A stretch of DNA of 64,000 nucleotides. Origin: a virus. This document shows, in pieces, positions 38,596 through 46,976 of this stretch. The stretch spans positions 1 to 64,000 of IMG/VR virus record IMGVR_UViG_3300009124_000005; one strand, given 5' to 3'. The notes below the pieces were generated by a model. The model made no database searches and had not been told where the DNA came from. It saw only the letters and a program-made list of their open reading frames with translations. The number at the start of each line of letters is the position of its first letter. Within the stretch, counting starts at the first letter, position 1. The translations under genes were made by a program, and so were the position numbers.

Positions 38596-40008
38596 ATGGC
38601 ACAAGAAGATTTACAATACGCTTCTAGTTTTAAACCAAAGAAAGTAACTATTACTTCTGTCAGTGGTGATGAGAAAGTCATCACTGATTTGGTGCAGAAC
38701 TTTTATTACTTTGAGAATATCGCAATGCCTACTCTTGAGGCTATTGCTGTTATTTCTGACTCTGGTGGAAACCTGATTGCAAGTCTTCCTATTCAGGGGT
38801 ATGAAGATATCGAGATTGTTCTTGAAGGACAAGATGAAGAAGAGATTGTATATAACTTTAAGGTGTTTAGAGTCTTTGATAGATTCAGTGCTGATAGAGT
38901 ACAAGTATACAAACTTGGTATGATATCCAAAGAGGCATTGATTAATGAGACAATCAGATTACCTAAACTACTGACAGGTAAACCTGATGCTATTGTTAGT
39001 AGTTTGTTGAAAGAAAACTTATCTACAGAGAAAGAAATTAAGACAGATCCGACACTATTTAAAGTTAGATTTCATCCAGGAAAGAAGACTCCTTTTTCAA
39101 TCATCAGCGGACTGTTACAAAAAACAGTAGCACAAGATGCAAATAATAGTAGTACTGCATCAGGCGGTGGTGCTGGTGGTGGAACGGATGGACAAGGTGG
39201 TGTTGCTGACATAGACTCTGGTTCTTACGGTAAGATGAGTGGCAGTGCCGGATACTTATTCTATGAGAACTATGATGGATATAATTTTAACTCTATTGAT
39301 AGATTAAACTCTCTTGAGAAAAATCCTCCAGTTATACAACTCTATCAAGAGAATAATGAACTTGGACAATCTAAATTAAATAAGATTTTATCTATTGATT
39401 TTAAACAAGAGATTGATATGCTCACCAAGTTGAGAATGGGAACATTCTCTTCCGTAGTATGTTTCTATAACTACAGCACAGGTTCTTATGAAGAGTTTGC
39501 ATTTTCATTAAAAGATTCGTTTAAAGATCAGAGTCATCTTGGTTCTCAATCTGGTTTGTTGAAAGGTCAATCTGATTTAGCATCTAAACCAACAAGAATC
39601 ATGTCAGCATTGATTGATCATGAAACTTGGTTTAATGAAAAAGAAATCGCATCTCCAGAGAAAAAAGATGGTGGTAGTAATGCTGCCGAGTTCCCTGACT
39701 GGCAGAAGAGTTATATTTCCCAGTCTATTTCTCGGATGAATAGTATTAATAATCAAGAAGCAAAGATTACTATTCCATTGCATCCTGAACTCAAGGTAGG
39801 ACAAACAGTTGAGATTTTTATTCCTAATATGATTGCCACACCTGACAGAAAAGAAGAACCATATGATCCAGAACATAGTGGTGTGTATCTGATTTCTAAA
39901 CTGAATCACGCTTATGATTTCAAGAATATTAAAGGTAATACCCATCTTACGTTGATTCGTGATTCTTATGGTCGAAGAGATGAAGATTCAAAGGCAGAAA
40001 CTGCCTAA
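38596..40008 (+). CDS. 27: Baseplate hub protein gp27-like
   Basis: 470 residues. SFKPKKVTITSVSGDEKVITDLVQNFYYFENIAMPTLEA, then FKVRFHPGKKTPFSIISGLL, and DHETWFNEKE ... KITIPLHPELKVGQTVEIFIP near the end, as in gp27, the trimeric hub ring that holds gp5. Contains a Gly-rich insertion (GGGAGGGTDGQGG, about 195). Adjacent to the gp5-like gene. Confidence 0.75.
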   Translation: MAQEDLQYASSFKPKKVTITSVSGDEKVITDLVQNFYYFENIAMPTLEAIAVISDSGGNLIASLPIQGYEDIEIVLEGQDEEEIVYNFKVFRVFDRFSADRVQVYKLGMISKEALINETIRLPKLLTGKPDAIVSSLLKENLSTEKEIKTDPTLFKVRFHPGKKTPFSIISGLLQKTVAQDANNSSTASGGGAGGGTDGQGGVADIDSGSYGKMSGSAGYLFYENYDGYNFNSIDRLNSLEKNPPVIQLYQENNELGQSKLNKILSIDFKQEIDMLTKLRMGTFSSVVCFYNYSTGSYEEFAFSLKDSFKDQSHLGSQSGLLKGQSDLASKPTRIMSALIDHETWFNEKEIASPEKKDGGSNAAEFPDWQKSYISQSISRMNSINNQEAKITIPLHPELKVGQTVEIFIPNMIATPDRKEEPYDPEHSGVYLISKLNHAYDFKNIKGNTHLTLIRDSYGRRDEDSKAETA

Positions 40009-40014
40009 TAAATA
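40007..40014 (+). promoter_or_regulatory. Late promoter box AATAAATA
   Basis: Overlaps the gp27 stop region, 20 nt before the ATG at 40035. Confidence 0.6.
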
Positions 40015-40034
40015 ATACGTAACTGCTGTTTGAT

Positions 40035-43000
40035 ATGGATCCCGTATTATCATCATTAATGCAGACTCACCAGGTTGGTGAAGATGGATTTCATTGGTGG
40101 ATTGGTCAGGTTGAAACATCTAATACTGATGACCCAAAAGAGTCTGGAAGGTATCGTGTTAGAATTATAGGACATAACCTAAAGGACGCTACTCCTACCA
40201 AGGATTTGCCTTGGGCACAGGTAATGTTGCCGGTTACGACACCATTTAGTGACGGTGGCGTTACGGGTGCGTCCGTAGAACTACGTGCAGGTAACTGGGT
40301 AACCGGATTCTTCCTTGATAATGATAAGCAAAAGCCAATCATTATGGGATCGATTGGTCACACTGCTGGTGCGACTGAAGTAAAACTTGATGAACCACAA
40401 GACTCCGGTGAAGGTAAAGGATTAGTTACCTATACAGATCCAAAAACTAAATCACAGACACATCGTTCACAAGATAGACAAGGTGGTGTAGACGAAGAAA
40501 CTGGGGGGAATTGTGATGGTGGTGAACCTGATGCTTGTCGTGCTAATCTAGAGGATGGTGCTCCCGCTATCATCGCTGCATTACGTGGTAAGCACAGTGA
40601 AGCAAACCCTATTGGAATGAAGACTTGTGTTACCCTCGCTAACCCTACTTGCGGTACGGAGAGTAACTTCGGCAAGCAACTGACTAACATCGTGGGTGAT
40701 ATGTTGGCAGCAAACCAGGCATCTGGTGGTCAACTTGGAAGTTTTTATGTCAGTAAAGTAAATGGATTCTTGTATGATAAAGTAGCGATTGCTCGTTATC
40801 ATATTGGTAGAGTTACAAGACTTGTAAGAAGTCTTGTCGGTAGGATTCAGTCAGAAATCATTAGAAAAATTCGTGAAGGTATTGAATTTTTAGTTAAAGC
40901 AGCACTGGGTCTCAACGTACCAGAAGAGCAGAAAGAAAAAGTACCTGTAGATCCAAAATCAGATTTTGATACTGTTAAACCTAAAGGTAATATCTTAAAA
41001 AGAATCAAGAAAGTACTCGATAAAATCTTGCAAGCATTAGGTTGTGCTATTGAGGATTTGATTGATAAGTTAGTAAGTTGGTTGACGAACTTATTATTTG
41101 ATTTCATTATGGAGATTTTCTCTCCAGCAGCATGTGCAATCAAAAACTTGATTGATGGTATTCTTAATCAAATCTTGTCGTTGATTGATGGGTTGATATC
41201 AACAGTTCTAGGACCTATACAACAAATTTTATCTCTTATTGGTGGTTCTGTTGACCTAGTATCATCAGCAATCCAAAAAGTAATGTCTTTCCTTGGCATC
41301 AACTGTAGTGGACCGAGTTCAAAGTGTGCTGAATCCACTAAAGAATGTAATGATTGTGGTACTGATGATGACGAGGAAGATTTCCTTGATAAGTTAATAG
41401 GTCAAATTGAAGACGGTGATACTGGAGAGCGTTTGAATTGTCCAGAATCTTTAGATTATTTGGATCCGGAACCAACTAAAGTTATTTTTGTTGGTGGTGT
41501 TCCTACTTGGAATCCTCCGGAGATTCCTACCGGTGGTTCTAAACCACCTGGAAATCAATTCCCTGGCGAAGAGACTCCTGATAACTTCTTCCCGTCAACA
41601 GCAGACGATCCTGCAAACGATCCTAATATCATTCCGCAGTTTCCTGATGATGATGATGATGATGACTTCTTCCCTGACGGACCTGGCACGGTGCCAGATG
41701 GTACTTTTCCTGATGATGATGACGCTAATGATATAGTTGGTGAAGATGGTGAACCTGATCTGCCAAGAGATGCTGGTGGCACCCCATATTACACTGTAGT
41801 AGCTGACCCAACGTTTGTTACTGAAAGTGATATCATCACGTATACTGTTAGAACATCTAACGTACCTATTGGTACTATTCTTAAGTATAGATTGTCTGGC
41901 GATACTATTGTTCCTGAATATATTGTTGGTGAGTCTTTAACTGGAGATTTTGTTATCAACGAAATTGAAACTGTCACTGAAGATGTTGTTGATGATGATG
42001 GTAATCTTGTACCAGTAGAAATCCCTCTTGGTATTGGTGTAATAACAGTACAACTTGCTGCGGATGATGTGTTGACATCTACCTATCAAGAAATGTTCTT
42101 CACTGTCATTGATGCCTCTGATGTAGATACTGATGCTGTTGCACAAGTTACTATTACTTATGATGCATATGGTTTAATCAATCCATTCTACAATCCAAAT
42201 ACAGTACCTAGAGAGACTGTTTCTGTAGTATCAGACAAAGAACTATATTATGAAGGTGAAGATATTGTTTACACTATCACGTCAGAAAATATTCCTGATG
42301 GCACGGTGTTAGAATATATTCTGTATGGAGACATCTCTCCAGATGATATTGTTCAAGATTCTACATCCGGTTCATTTGTTATCAGAGATAATGCTTCTAA
42401 AGTTACAGTTGGTATTATTGAAGATCTTCAAGAAGAATTTGACGAGAAAGTGTACTTCAAAGTAGTAGGTTACGATGCGTTCACTGATGCAACTATTGTA
42501 GGAACTGCTGTTGTTGATGATGGTACATCAACAGAAGAAGTCCGAGTTGAGTTAACGAAACCAACAGTATATCCTCCTATTACTGATGTTAGTGGCGGTA
42601 TTATTAGTATTCCCGTCAAGGATTCTGGCGATTCTTATTTAGAAGCACCAAAAGTTATTATTAGTTCTGGAAATGGTTTTGGTGCAACTGCTATTGCACT
42701 ATTAGATACTAGAGGATATGTATCAGAGATTAGAGTTACTAGAAAAGGACTTGGGTACAAAGTAAACACTCCTGAATCTAATGGACTTCAATGCATTATT
42801 GATTCATTCACTTTGATTGCTCCTGGCATTAGATATAGTAAAACTCCAACCGTATACATAAATGGTGAGGAAGGAATTGCTCAAGCAATTATTGATCCGA
42901 GAGGATATGTGATTAGTATACAGATCCTCGACAGAACTGTAAAATACACAGAAGCGCCCAAAGTAAAAATTATTGGTGGTGGCGGAAGTGGAGCAGTTGC

Positions 43001-43091
43001 TCTACCGAATATGGTGTGTCTTGATCCTGATGACCTCACTACAGTAGGATCTGTTAAGATTGGAACCGGTAAATATATTGATTGCCCATAA
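40035..43091 (+). CDS. 5: Baseplate hub gp5-like protein with OB fold and Calx-beta-like repeats
   Basis: 1018 residues. N-terminal OB-fold (RVRIIGHNLKDATPTKDLPWAQVMLP; VELRAGNWVTGFFLDNDKQK) like gp5/VgrG. Then a large helical insertion (LVRSLVGRIQSEIIRKIREGIEFLV), an Asp/Pro-rich linker with a run of eight aspartates (about 535-570), and two similar beta domains (YTVVADPTFVTESDIITYTV; VVSDKELYYEGEDIVYTI) of Calx-beta type. No lysozyme catalytic domain is visible, unlike T4 gp5. The spike appears to be encoded separately by the next gene. Confidence 0.75.
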   Translation: MDPVLSSLMQTHQVGEDGFHWWIGQVETSNTDDPKESGRYRVRIIGHNLKDATPTKDLPWAQVMLPVTTPFSDGGVTGASVELRAGNWVTGFFLDNDKQKPIIMGSIGHTAGATEVKLDEPQDSGEGKGLVTYTDPKTKSQTHRSQDRQGGVDEETGGNCDGGEPDACRANLEDGAPAIIAALRGKHSEANPIGMKTCVTLANPTCGTESNFGKQLTNIVGDMLAANQASGGQLGSFYVSKVNGFLYDKVAIARYHIGRVTRLVRSLVGRIQSEIIRKIREGIEFLVKAALGLNVPEEQKEKVPVDPKSDFDTVKPKGNILKRIKKVLDKILQALGCAIEDLIDKLVSWLTNLLFDFIMEIFSPAACAIKNLIDGILNQILSLIDGLISTVLGPIQQILSLIGGSVDLVSSAIQKVMSFLGINCSGPSSKCAESTKECNDCGTDDDEEDFLDKLIGQIEDGDTGERLNCPESLDYLDPEPTKVIFVGGVPTWNPPEIPTGGSKPPGNQFPGEETPDNFFPSTADDPANDPNIIPQFPDDDDDDDFFPDGPGTVPDGTFPDDDDANDIVGEDGEPDLPRDAGGTPYYTVVADPTFVTESDIITYTVRTSNVPIGTILKYRLSGDTIVPEYIVGESLTGDFVINEIETVTEDVVDDDGNLVPVEIPLGIGVITVQLAADDVLTSTYQEMFFTVIDASDVDTDAVAQVTITYDAYGLINPFYNPNTVPRETVSVVSDKELYYEGEDIVYTITSENIPDGTVLEYILYGDISPDDIVQDSTSGSFVIRDNASKVTVGIIEDLQEEFDEKVYFKVVGYDAFTDATIVGTAVVDDGTSTEEVRVELTKPTVYPPITDVSGGIISIPVKDSGDSYLEAPKVIISSGNGFGATAIALLDTRGYVSEIRVTRKGLGYKVNTPESNGLQCIIDSFTLIAPGIRYSKTPTVYINGEEGIAQAIIDPRGYVISIQILDRTVKYTEAPKVKIIGGGGSGAVALPNMVCLDPDDLTTVGSVKIGTGKYIDCP

Positions 43092-44209
43092 TGAGTAACG
43101 TACACAATAAAACAGATACTGTTAAACCATCCGCTGGTGCTGCTGGTGTTGCTGCCGAGGGTGGTGCTGCAGAACCTCAAGCAAGGAAGGATACTGCAGA
43201 TACAGAACAGTTTTGTGCAGTAAAACCAACAGTGCATTGGGTTTCCAATGGTTGGACTTGTATGGATTGGGAAGGTGATGACAACACTCCTGGTGGATAC
43301 ACTGTTACCAATGGTCAGAGTGCTTTGTTCTTTGATGAAACCGGTAATATGGTATTCACCACAGGACTTCCCTCTCAAGCAGGTTGTGGTGGTAAACTGA
43401 TATTCAGTAGTGCAGGACAAATGCACAACGTATCAGGACCAATCTCTATTCAGTCTAAAGGTCCAAAAGATGCTACAAGGTCTGCTGATAGCAGTAGTAG
43501 AGGTGAATCTACTAAAGAATCTCATGCGTATTCTGTTTATGCAGAGGGAAAGGTTGCTATTGAAGCACAGGGAGAATCTTGTGACTTAAAAGGTGATAAC
43601 ATCACTATTAATGCTCTTAAAACATTAACACTTAAAGCAGGAGAAGCAGTTAACATCGAAGTTGGTGATGGTAACGGTAAGATGAGCATCTTCACGGGTG
43701 ACTACAATCTTAATACATCATTCAACAACAAAACTATTGGTAGTGCTGACTACACTGATGGTGCTGGCGAAAAAACACTGAATACTACGCAACCAGGATC
43801 AGTTGAAGCTACCAATAGTATTGGAACTATCAACCGTACTATTAAGGGTAACTATTATCTTGGTGTGGCGGGTCACTACAACCTTCAGGCACTTTCTAAT
43901 ATCAACTTAAAGTCAACTACAGGTGGATATGGTTTATCGACCACTGGCAATCACTATCTTTTTGCAGGAGGAACAAAGACGGAAGAGATTGCTGGTATTG
44001 TTCCTGCTATTGGAGACAAACCACCTGTTGTAGGTGCATGTTGGGACTTAAAACTAGGACCAGGCAAGCAATCATTCTCGGCAAAGATGGCAAGCGGTGT
44101 TCAAATTCTTTCTACTCTTGGTGTGAACAAGATTACTATGGCGGGGGTAACATCCGCAACGTTTGCTGGTACACTTACTGTAAAAGCGATTACGATTTTC
44201 TTGAATTGA
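43091..44209 (+). CDS. Baseplate spike-like beta-helix protein
   Basis: 372 residues. N-terminal Ala/Gly-rich, then repeated short beta strands (YSVYAEGKVAIEAQGESCDLKGDNITINALKTLTLKAGEAVNIEV) typical of gp5 C-terminal beta-helix spikes. TAATG overlap with the gp5-like gene. Probably supplies the membrane-piercing needle. Confidence 0.7.
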   Translation: MSNVHNKTDTVKPSAGAAGVAAEGGAAEPQARKDTADTEQFCAVKPTVHWVSNGWTCMDWEGDDNTPGGYTVTNGQSALFFDETGNMVFTTGLPSQAGCGGKLIFSSAGQMHNVSGPISIQSKGPKDATRSADSSSRGESTKESHAYSVYAEGKVAIEAQGESCDLKGDNITINALKTLTLKAGEAVNIEVGDGNGKMSIFTGDYNLNTSFNNKTIGSADYTDGAGEKTLNTTQPGSVEATNSIGTINRTIKGNYYLGVAGHYNLQALSNINLKSTTGGYGLSTTGNHYLFAGGTKTEEIAGIVPAIGDKPPVVGACWDLKLGPGKQSFSAKMASGVQILSTLGVNKITMAGVTSATFAGTLTVKAITIFLN

Positions 44210-44220
44210 ATACATAAATA

Positions 44221-44269
44221 CCGAAAAAAAATCGCCTGTAAAAAATAGCAGAAAAAGTCGCTCTAAATA
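44221..44269 (+). promoter_or_regulatory. Extended late-promoter element
   Basis: CCGAAAAAAAATCGCC, A-tracts, AAAAAGTCG, then CTAAATA (44263-44269), 23 nt before the ATG at 44293. Matches the element before gp26. Confidence 0.65.
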
Positions 44270-44292
44270 ACAGTGGTGGAACGGATTCTTTA

Positions 44293-44607
44293 ATGTTATC
44301 TACGCAATATAGACTACGACTTCAATTTATTTGCAAATGTATTGTTGCTGGTGAAGATGTCAAGTTATCTGATATGATCTGGGCAGAAAAACTTGCCAAA
44401 TCGCACACACTTGCTAGGGATTGGTTACAAAAAGCACGACGCCAACATTCTCAAAACATCGAAGAGGGCAGTACAGACGATTTTCTGAATAGGATGGGTT
44501 TAGGAGATCCCGATCCATCCAATCATAAAAAGGGGTTTACATCTGCTGATGATATGTTAGAATGGTTTCGCCAAGACAAACCTGATGACTGGCGACAGAG
44601 AGATTAA
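44293..44607 (+). CDS. Conserved phage protein (104 aa), unknown
   Basis: Helical: YRLRLQFICKCIVAGEDVKLSDMIWAEKLAKSHTLARDWLQKARR, ending DDMLEWFRQDKPDDWRQRD. Has its own late promoter. A conserved cyanophage family by appearance; role unknown. Confidence 0.75.
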   Translation: MLSTQYRLRLQFICKCIVAGEDVKLSDMIWAEKLAKSHTLARDWLQKARRQHSQNIEEGSTDDFLNRMGLGDPDPSNHKKGFTSADDMLEWFRQDKPDDWRQRD

Positions 44608-44783
44608 TGCCTAGCGAATTTGATTACGTCGAAGCACCTACTGAAGGTGAAGTTGATAAATGGGGATTTACGATCAAACCCTCTATCAGCGATAATGAGT
44701 TAATACGCAGATGTTTAAGGAATGCTCCTTGTGGTTGCGACAAGAAGCAAGTTGAACGCTTGATTAAAGAATATCATGACTAA
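44607..44783 (+). CDS. Small protein (58 aa), unknown
   Basis: MPSEFDYVEAPTEGEVDKWGF ... NAPCGCDKKQVERLIKEYHD; CGC may bind metal. TAATG overlap with the previous gene and 8-nt overlap with the next. Confidence 0.65.
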   Translation: MPSEFDYVEAPTEGEVDKWGFTIKPSISDNELIRRCLRNAPCGCDKKQVERLIKEYHD

Positions 44784-44880
44784 AAAACAATATAAACAAT
44801 TACTGCTGGATCACTTCACAGAGCAGTTGGATAAATTGACAGCAAAAGAACTCAAGGAACTTGCTGCGAGACACACATGA
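44776..44880 (+). CDS. Very short helical protein (34 aa)
   Basis: MTKKQYKQLLLDHFTEQLDK..., one amphipathic helix. Embedded in a chain of overlapping starts and stops. Confidence 0.5.
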   Translation: MTKKQYKQLLLDHFTEQLDKLTAKELKELAARHT

Positions 44881-45008
44881 CGGATTATGTCTGTATCGCG
44901 ACATGGGATCCTATTTTTGATATGATGCGCTATCATTGGGTACACAAGTCCGAAAAGGATCCTGTGCAATTCGTAAAAAGCCTCAACCCAGAGCAAGAAG
45001 TGCTATGA
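44877..45008 (+). CDS. Small protein (43 aa), unknown
   Basis: MTDYVCIATWDPIFDMMRYHW..., ATGA overlaps on both sides. Confidence 0.55.
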   Translation: MTDYVCIATWDPIFDMMRYHWVHKSEKDPVQFVKSLNPEQEVL

Positions 45009-45298
45009 GACAACTGTTCCTAGTTCCCACTGGTGATGATAGATGTATCACTCATGATGGACACGTTCAAATGGGTAGCTTCAATCATTCTGTAGAGAAG
45101 CATCTTGAATTATGTCCTGATCAAGATTGGCAAGTAACATACTGGATGCCTGATCCATTAGGATTAAGATACAAGAGAGTGAACTATCAACATACTGTGA
45201 AAGCAAACGAAGGTTCTCCTAGAACTGATAATGCTTTGGATAGTCGTCCCAGAGACTTTCCTGACCAACCAACCGAAAGACTGGAAAGAGTATTGTGA
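45005..45298 (+). CDS. Small protein (97 aa), unknown
   Basis: MRQLFLVPTGDDRCITHDGHV ... WQVTYWMPDPLGLRYKRV; the C-terminus is charged and probably disordered. ATGA overlap sets the start; GTGA overlap with the next gene. Confidence 0.65.
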   Translation: MRQLFLVPTGDDRCITHDGHVQMGSFNHSVEKHLELCPDQDWQVTYWMPDPLGLRYKRVNYQHTVKANEGSPRTDNALDSRPRDFPDQPTERLERVL

Positions 45299-45528
45299 AA
45301 AAAGTTAAGATTACTCCCGAAACTTATCAAAAGATGGAAGATGAGTTCCGAGAAGAAGGACTTGCTTTTACTATTACCATTCCTACACAGGAAACGATTG
45401 ATAAGTGGCAAAATGCTACTCCTATCCCTCAACCAGTAAGACATAACGTTGATATGGTTGCTGATATGTGGGCAGAGCATAATAGAATAGAAGAAGAACG
45501 CAAACTACAATTAGAACTTGATTTATGA
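45295..45528 (+). CDS. Small charged protein (77 aa), unknown
   Basis: GTG start overlapping the previous TGA. MKKVKITPETYQKMEDEFREEG..., helical acidic end. ATGA overlap with the next gene. Confidence 0.65.
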   Translation: MKKVKITPETYQKMEDEFREEGLAFTITIPTQETIDKWQNATPIPQPVRHNVDMVADMWAEHNRIEEERKLQLELDL

Positions 45529-45728
45529 AAGACTTCAATACTCCAGGGTCCAATAAAAGTTGGATGGATGAAGGTTTTAAAAAATATATTGTAGAATGGC
45601 AACTGGAAAATGTTCGTAACGTGTTAAATGGGACATTAGAAAAGAAAATCCTTGTAAATAGCAAGGGAGAAGTATCCAAGCAAATTGTTATCAACTACAC
45701 CGAAAATGAAGACATCAGTAATTTATAG
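45525..45728 (+). CDS. Small protein (67 aa), unknown
   Basis: MKDFNTPGSNKSWMDEGFKKYIVEWQ..., basic middle. Overlaps the degenerate glutaredoxin gene by 23 nt. Confidence 0.6.
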   Translation: MKDFNTPGSNKSWMDEGFKKYIVEWQLENVRNVLNGTLEKKILVNSKGEVSKQIVINYTENEDISNL

Positions 45729-45951
45729 TAACGGAAATCAAGAGTGTGAGCGTATTGCAATGCTTTTGAGATCTCTTGGTGGTGAATTTCACGAATATGT
45801 TTTAGATTTTGATTTTGATGATCATCAATTTAGAATGGAATTTGGTCCAGATGCAACATATCCACAGGTTGCAATAGGCAACTTTCACGTAGGTAATATG
45901 CATGATACACTGGAATATCTAAAAAATATGGGTCTGCTCGACGAAAGTTGA
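45706..45951 (+). CDS. Glutaredoxin-like protein with degenerate active site
   Basis: 81 residues. VIYSNGNQECERIAMLLRSLG where CxxC is expected: only the second cysteine of the motif remains (NQEC). ATYPQVAIGNFHVG keeps the cis-proline loop. Thioredoxin fold likely, redox role altered or monothiol. Start at the ATG giving the correct first strand. Stop overlaps a promoter. Confidence 0.7.
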   Translation: MKTSVIYSNGNQECERIAMLLRSLGGEFHEYVLDFDFDDHQFRMEFGPDATYPQVAIGNFHVGNMHDTLEYLKNMGLLDES

Positions 45952-45976
45952 CAGATCAGGGCACATACGTTATAAT
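45948..45976 (+). promoter_or_regulatory. Consensus promoter of tRNA-Leu
   Basis: TTGACA, 17 bp, TATAAT, 13 nt before the tRNA; -35 overlaps the TGA stop of the previous gene. Confidence 0.8.
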
Positions 45977-45989
45977 ATGAGGGTCCCAA

Positions 45990-46074
45990 GGGGCGGTGGC
46001 GGAATCGGTAGACGCACCTGACTTAAAATCAGTTGGGCATTATGCCTGTGAGAGTTCAAGTCTCTCTCGCCCCA
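45990..46074 (+). tRNA. tRNA-Leu (UAA)
   Basis: 85 nt with long variable arm (GGGCATTATGCCT). Acceptor GGGGCGG/TCGCCCC plus A; anticodon loop CTTAAAA with TAA; T loop TTCAAGT. Confidence 0.9.
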
Positions 46075-46083
46075 TGTCCATTA

Positions 46084-46090
46084 CTAAATA
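46084..46090 (+). promoter_or_regulatory. Late promoter box CTAAATA
   Basis: 19 nt before the ATG at 46110. Confidence 0.55.
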
Positions 46091-46109
46091 ATCCGTAGTG
46101 GAAAAAGTC

Positions 46110-46376
46110 ATGAAATACGAACTTTCCCAATCATATTGTTTCTTTATGGGACAAGTGGTAAGAATGTATTTCATACAAGGTATTCCATATACCTTTGATG
46201 AACTACCGCAAATCATTCAAGATCACCCATCAGTACAAACCGAAGCATTGCAAGGTTGTGATTGGGATGATGAAGAATTATATAAGTGGTCTTCATATCT
46301 TGCTGAAGAGGAGTGTCATCCTCTAATGTTTGATATTGAAGTTAATGATCCTGAACTATTACCCAAAGATGATTGA
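46110..46376 (+). CDS. Small protein (88 aa), unknown
   Basis: MKYELSQSYCFFMGQVVRMYF..., acidic (CDWDDEELYKW; EECHPLMFDIEVND). A GTG start four codons earlier (46098) is possible. Overlaps cpeT by 8 nt. Confidence 0.7.
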   Translation: MKYELSQSYCFFMGQVVRMYFIQGIPYTFDELPQIIQDHPSVQTEALQGCDWDDEELYKWSSYLAEEECHPLMFDIEVNDPELLPKDD

Positions 46377-46893
46377 TATATTTAATGAATGGTTTGAGGG
46401 AACGTGGGAGAATAAAGTTCAAGCATTTTCATATCCTTCAAAGTTTGCTATGGTCCGTCTGGTCCATAAAAAAATCCAAGGTACAGAATCAATGTACTAT
46501 GGTGAGCAAGCATATAACTATTCGATAGATGCACCTTATCGTCAATTTATTGTGGAAGCACTAGAAGATAATGGGTCAATACGAGTAAAAAACTATGATT
46601 TTGATAAAAACTTCCATCTGGGGTTTAAAAATTTAGAATCTCGTCCTGAAGGGTTGACTCATAAAGAGTCTTGTGATATAATGTTTACATTCGACGGTGA
46701 TTCATTCCAAGGTTCACTCCAAGGATGTAGTTGTTACGTCGAATGGCAAGATCAAATAACCTATATCAAAAATGATATCTTTCTATCGAAAGAACAATAT
46801 AATGTAGTTGATAGAGGTTATTTGGTGGATACCGACAAACAAGTTTGGGGTGGCAAACACGGTCACTTCAAATTTTTAAAGACGCCCCTGTAG
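46369..46893 (+). CDS. cpeT: CpeT-like phycobiliprotein lyase
   Basis: 174 residues. FNEWFEGTWENKVQAFSYPSKFAMVRLVH, YNYSIDAPYRQFIVEAL, SCDIMFTFDGDSFQGSLQGCSCYV, and GYLVDTDKQVWGGKHGHFKF follow the CpeT/CpcT barrel, which attaches bilin to phycobiliproteins. Presumably host-derived and active on host antenna. Its TAG stop is nucleotides 8-10 of tRNA-Thr. Contains an internal promoter. Confidence 0.88.
   Translation: MIDIFNEWFEGTWENKVQAFSYPSKFAMVRLVHKKIQGTESMYYGEQAYNYSIDAPYRQFIVEALEDNGSIRVKNYDFDKNFHLGFKNLESRPEGLTHKESCDIMFTFDGDSFQGSLQGCSCYVEWQDQITYIKNDIFLSKEQYNVVDRGYLVDTDKQVWGGKHGHFKFLKTPL
46654..46682 (+). promoter_or_regulatory. Internal promoter inside cpeT
   Basis: TTGACT, 17 bp, TATAAT. 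The -35 is part of a GACTC-ATAAA-GAGTC inverted repeat. About 200 nt before tRNA-Thr. Confidence 0.5.
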
Positions 46894-46955
46894 CTCAGCG
46901 GTAGAGCAGTGCTTTTGTAAAGCAAAGGTCATCAGTTCAAATCTGTTCGGGGGCT
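46884..46955 (+). tRNA. tRNA-Thr (UGU)
   Basis: Acceptor GCCCCTG/CGGGGGC plus T; anticodon loop TTTGTAA with TGT; T loop TTCAAAT. First 10 nt overlap cpeT. Confidence 0.88.
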
Positions 46956-46976
46956 CTCGATCCTCTATTTAAAATA

